Assembly: GCA_903951185.1 (NCBI GenBank)
Contig: CAJBBC010000122.1
Coordinates: 1 to 17,091, forward strand
Reading direction: 5' to 3'
Source: an uncultured Actinomycetes bacterium
GTDB lineage: Bacteria; Actinomycetota; Actinomycetes; S36-B12; UBA5976
DNA: 17,091 bases
Positions within the stretch are counted from its first letter, which is position 1. Each line of letters opens with the position of its first letter. The position numbers and the translations under genes are program-made. Below the pieces are notes generated by a model. It was not told the DNA's origin. It was given only the letters and a program-made list of their open reading frames with translations, and did not search any database. Shown piece after piece: positions 15,083 through 17,091 of this stretch.

Positions 15083-15116
15083 TCCTAGCCGAATTGATAT
15101 TTCGATTCGGCTAGGA
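15083..15116. terminator. Hairpin after the cyclophilin gene, without a T-run
   Basis: TCCTAGCCGAAT (15083-15094) and ATTCGGCTAGGA (15105-15116) are perfect 12-bp complements around a 10-nt loop, beginning 10 bp after the stop codon. No T-run follows on either side. It is likely a tail-less terminator or RNA-stabilising stem; an operator for the next promoter is possible. Confidence 0.65.
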
Positions 15117-15152
15117 AGCCAAGAAATTAAGTTCACTAAATACTGTTACGCC

Positions 15153-15164
15153 TAAACTAAAAAC
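15153..15164 (+). promoter_or_regulatory. -10 box of a probably leaderless rhomboid transcript
   Basis: TAAACT (15153-15158) is followed by AAAAAC and then ATG at 15165. That is the TAnnnT-6-ATG spacing seen also before DUF5318 and nfo. There is no Shine-Dalgarno sequence. Confidence 0.55.
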
Positions 15165-15959
15165 ATGAGTTATTGTTACCAGCATGCTGACCGCGAGACA
15201 TATATAAATTGCACTCGTTGTGGTGAATTTATATGTCCAGAATGTATGGTCAGTGCACCAGTAGGTTTTCAATGTGCCCAGTGCGTTCAAAAAACTCCAG
15301 CACCTAAAGTCAAAGTAAGTTTCGCAAATTCAAATAAATTACCCATGGTTACTAAGTATTTACTTGGCCTAACTATTGGTGCCTATTTATACGGAATGCT
15401 AAATGGCGGCATTTTATATATGGCGAGTAATTTTGGCATGGTTCCAATCGCAATTGCAGATGGCCAATGGTGGCGCTTACTAACGGCGGCGTTTTTACAT
15501 GGCGGCTTATTACATCTAGCTTTCAATATGTACGCCCTGTACTGGCTTGGCCCACAACTAGAAGAAATTCTGGGTCGAGTTAAATTCGCCTCGATTTACT
15601 TACTTGCCGCTATTGGTGGCAATGTGGCGTCTTATTATTTTTCTCAGTTAAATACAGTTTCAGTCGGCGCCTCAGGTGCAATTTTTGGATTAATGACGGC
15701 GACTATTGTGATCGGCCGTGAACGTAGGGCCGATGTTTCGCAACTTATCACGCTACTTGCACTAAACGTTGTCCTTGGCTTTATGAATTCAGGGATTGAT
15801 TGGCGAGCTCATTTGGGTGGGGCAGTGGTTGGTGCGCTAGCTGCCAATTTTCAAGGTAAGCCAAAAACTCAAACTCTAGGCTTAGTTGGGATTGGGATCT
15901 CCTTATTAGTTTTCGTGTTTTTGCGTAATCAACAGATTCTCAGTTCTTTCGGCCTTTGA
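15165..15959 (+). CDS. Rhomboid family intramembrane serine protease with N-terminal B-box-like zinc finger
   Basis: A polytopic membrane protease of 264 residues that cuts other membrane proteins within the bilayer. Residues 1-40 hold cysteines and a histidine in a B-box/zinc-finger-like pattern (CYQH, CTRC, CPEC, CAQC), as is common in actinobacterial rhomboids. About six transmembrane helices follow. The catalytic motifs are intact: HGGLLHLAFNMYAL (His117, Asn121), GASGAIFGL with nucleophile Ser170, and AHLGG with His216. Substrates are unknown. It begins at ATG 15165 with a leaderless-type promoter and lies 51 bp before crgA on the same strand, so both may be co-expressed. Its place beside crgA matches other actinobacteria as I recall. 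Confidence 0.94.
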   Translation: MSYCYQHADRETYINCTRCGEFICPECMVSAPVGFQCAQCVQKTPAPKVKVSFANSNKLPMVTKYLLGLTIGAYLYGMLNGGILYMASNFGMVPIAIADGQWWRLLTAAFLHGGLLHLAFNMYALYWLGPQLEEILGRVKFASIYLLAAIGGNVASYYFSQLNTVSVGASGAIFGLMTATIVIGRERRADVSQLITLLALNVVLGFMNSGIDWRAHLGGAVVGALAANFQGKPKTQTLGLVGIGISLLVFVFLRNQQILSSFGL

Positions 15960-16010
15960 TAACCGCACTGGCATGTGGCTATCTAAATAATTTGGAAGTA
16001 AGGTTAATTT

Positions 16011-16277
16011 ATGCCTATTTCAAAAAAGCGTAAGTCTCTTAAGCCGGCTTATATTCCGCCAACAACTGGCCCAGTTAACCCGGTAAAAATTGGAAGCCCA
16101 GCTTGGCTAGTGCCAACGATGGTAACCATGTTTATTTTGGGTTTACTTTGGATTGTGATTTTTTATCTTGCTGGTAGCCAAGTTCCAGTTATGCAGGATT
16201 TAAGTAATCTCGTTAACGTACTTGTGGGCTTCGTATTTATTGGTATTGGTTTTGCGCTCGCCACTCGGTGGCGCTAA
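16011..16277 (+). CDS. crgA: Cell division protein CrgA
   Basis: An 88-residue membrane protein that in mycobacteria and streptomycetes binds FtsZ, FtsQ, FtsI and wall synthases and helps to place the septum. It shows a basic N-terminus (MPISKKRKSLKPAY), a proline-rich linker, a first transmembrane helix at about 32-54, an outside loop with AGSQVPVMQDL, a second helix at about 66-84, and the end TRWR, close to the family's RWH/RWR ending. GTAAGG precedes ATG 16011. The location next to a DUF881 gene supports the call. Confidence 0.92.
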   Translation: MPISKKRKSLKPAYIPPTTGPVNPVKIGSPAWLVPTMVTMFILGLLWIVIFYLAGSQVPVMQDLSNLVNVLVGFVFIGIGFALATRWR

Positions 16278-16291
16278 ATCAAAAAGTGGTT

Positions 16292-16309
16292 AATTACATG
16301 GATGTAATT
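16292..16309. repeat. 18-bp palindrome AATTACAT-GG-ATGTAATT after crgA
   Basis: The two 8-bp arms (16292-16299, 16302-16309) are perfect complements with a 2-bp centre. It starts 15 bp after the crgA stop and overlaps a -10-like TAATTT (16305-16310). It may be an operator for the DUF881 gene or a weak AT-only terminator hairpin followed by TTTCT. Confidence 0.5.
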
Positions 16310-16319
16310 TCTCCCCAGC

Positions 16320-16340
16320 CGTGGATAAGGTTGTGGATAA
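16320..16340 (-). promoter_or_regulatory. Two tandem DnaA-box sequences
   Basis: On the minus strand TTATCCACA (16340-16332) is a perfect match to the classical DnaA box. TTATCCACG (16328-16320) differs at one base. They face the same way, with start-to-start distance 12 bp, and lie just before or across the start of the DUF881 gene. Whether DnaA binds here is not shown by sequence alone. Confidence 0.55.
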
Positions 16341-16344
16341 CTCC

Positions 16345-17046
16345 ATGAATCGAACTAATTCACGTCGCCTTAGGCATACCGTTACAACTTTAATTGCCGC
16401 TTCTGCAGGTCTACTTTTTGTCTCGAGCGGTAACACTGCAGCTGGTACAGATATTCGATCAAGTGGTTTAGAAGATTTACGCAGCCACATTATTAATCGC
16501 GCTAAAAGTATGGTCGGTCTTGAGCTACAGGTTAACGAATTACAAACTGAAGTTACTGGACTTTCGCAAAAAGTAATTGATCAAGAACTAGCTGCAAAGA
16601 TTTCACAATTAGAAATACAAGCTGGACTTGCTCCCGTCACTGGTCCAGCATTACAAGTTTTACTTGACGATGCACCACGAGTTCCAGGCTCAGCACTTCC
16701 GCAGGGAGTTAGTCCAGATGATTTAGTTGTACATCAACAAGATGTGCAAGCTGTTGTTAACGCATTTTGGCGCGGCGGTGCAACAGCCGTAACTGTGATG
16801 GATCAACGTATTATTTCAACTTCGGCAATTCGATGTGTGGGAAATACTTTATTATTACAAGGTCGAATTTACAGTCCACCATTTAAAATTACAGCTACTG
16901 GTGATACTGGCGCATTACAGATTGCGCTAAATGAAGAGCCTGGTGTGAAAACTTATCGACAATATGTTGAACAAGTAAATCTCGGTTGGAAAATTAATGT
17001 ATTAAGTGAAGTTACTTTACCGGCCTGGGAAGGTTCAGTTTCTTAA
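16345..17046 (+). CDS. DUF881 family membrane-anchored protein
   Basis: A 233-residue protein from ATG 16345. The N-terminus has arginines (TNSRRLRH), a transmembrane helix at about 13-29, then the family's TAAGTDIR, a coiled-coil stretch at about 38-75 (LEDLRSHIINRAKSM, LELQVNELQTEVTGL), and the DUF881 core. The core has GLAPVTGPALQVLLDDAPR, the loop LVVHQQDVQAVVNAFWRGGATAVTVMDQRI, RCVGNTLLLQGRIYSPPFKITATGD and a final Tyr-rich helix. The fold resembles the divisome-like small domain of the family; its exact job is unknown. Other actinobacteria have this gene beside crgA, suggesting a division role. Alternative starts GTG 16321 and 16333 fall inside the DnaA-box sequences. No clear SD is seen for any of the three. 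Confidence 0.88.
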   Translation: MNRTNSRRLRHTVTTLIAASAGLLFVSSGNTAAGTDIRSSGLEDLRSHIINRAKSMVGLELQVNELQTEVTGLSQKVIDQELAAKISQLEIQAGLAPVTGPALQVLLDDAPRVPGSALPQGVSPDDLVVHQQDVQAVVNAFWRGGATAVTVMDQRIISTSAIRCVGNTLLLQGRIYSPPFKITATGDTGALQIALNEEPGVKTYRQYVEQVNLGWKINVLSEVTLPAWEGSVS

Positions 17047-17091
17047 ATTAATGTTTGTTAATAACTGGGGCTAAGCCCACTGCTAAATTAC

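Noticed and set aside
16311..16345. This region as oriC
   Set aside because: Only two DnaA boxes, no dnaA/dnaN neighbours in the window and no long AT-rich unwinding stretch.
17066..17079. Short GGGC-TAA-GCCC stem after the DUF881 gene as a terminator
   Set aside because: Four base pairs, a tight loop and no T-run; too weak to list.
17048..17091. Minus-strand open frame ending in TAA at 17050-17048 (reads NLAVGLAPVINKH), possible end of a convergent gene
   Set aside because: Only 13 codons are visible and they match nothing I recognise. The other frames are closed but chance is a sufficient explanation.

Overview
The window looks like a piece of the chromosome of a small-genome, AT-rich actinobacterium. 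By eye the base composition is far below that of Streptomyces or Mycobacterium. Every confidently identified gene has its closest familiar counterpart in Actinobacteria: a DUF6049 protein beside MurJ, PadR beside inositol-3-phosphate synthase, DUF5318, CrgA, a DUF881 protein, and the rpsF-ssb-rpsR-rplI cluster. Tight packing, convergent genes that touch, and several apparently leaderless starts fit a streamlined freshwater lineage such as acI/Nanopelagicales. That placement is an inference from style and gene order.

Layout. From 1 to 2190 on the minus strand are a DUF6049 envelope protein and the start of the lipid II flippase gene murJ. A short divergent gap leads to the CCA-adding tRNA nucleotidyltransferase (2297-3739, plus). 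It runs head-on into an MFS transporter (3741-5114, minus). Behind a strong hairpin terminator lies a minus-strand padR-ino1 operon (5195-6880), whose promoter carries three copies of GATACATC. Divergent from it, DUF5318 and a class A penicillin-binding protein run on the plus strand (6995-9677). They abut, with no gap, a minus-strand operon for endonuclease IV, a FemX-like peptidyltransferase and an alanine-racemase-like protein (9678-12759). From 12891 on, everything is on the plus strand: a folded leader that sequesters the rpsF ribosome site, rpsF-ssb-rpsR-rplI, a terminator, a cyclophilin, a rhomboid protease with a zinc finger, crgA, and a DUF881 protein preceded by two DnaA-box sequences.

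How the genes fit together. Much of the window concerns the cell envelope and division: MurJ (lipid II flipping), a class A PBP (polymerisation and cross-linking), a FemX-like enzyme plus an Alr-like enzyme (stem-peptide branching and amino-acid supply), CrgA and DUF881 (divisome-associated). Ino1 begins inositol lipid and mycothiol synthesis. The rest is core information processing (CCA addition, ribosomal proteins, SSB, Nfo, cyclophilin). In other actinobacteria, as I recall, these genes lie close to oriC, partly on opposite sides of it. Here rplI is followed directly by the ppi-rhomboid-crgA-DUF881 block.

I saw no tRNA or rRNA gene, CRISPR array, insertion sequence, phage gene or toxin-antitoxin module. 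The most informative non-coding signals are the PadR-type operator, the S6:S18-like leader, the DnaA boxes with an adjacent dyad, and a repeated TAnnnT-6-ATG start geometry. I found no unmistakably new multi-gene system.
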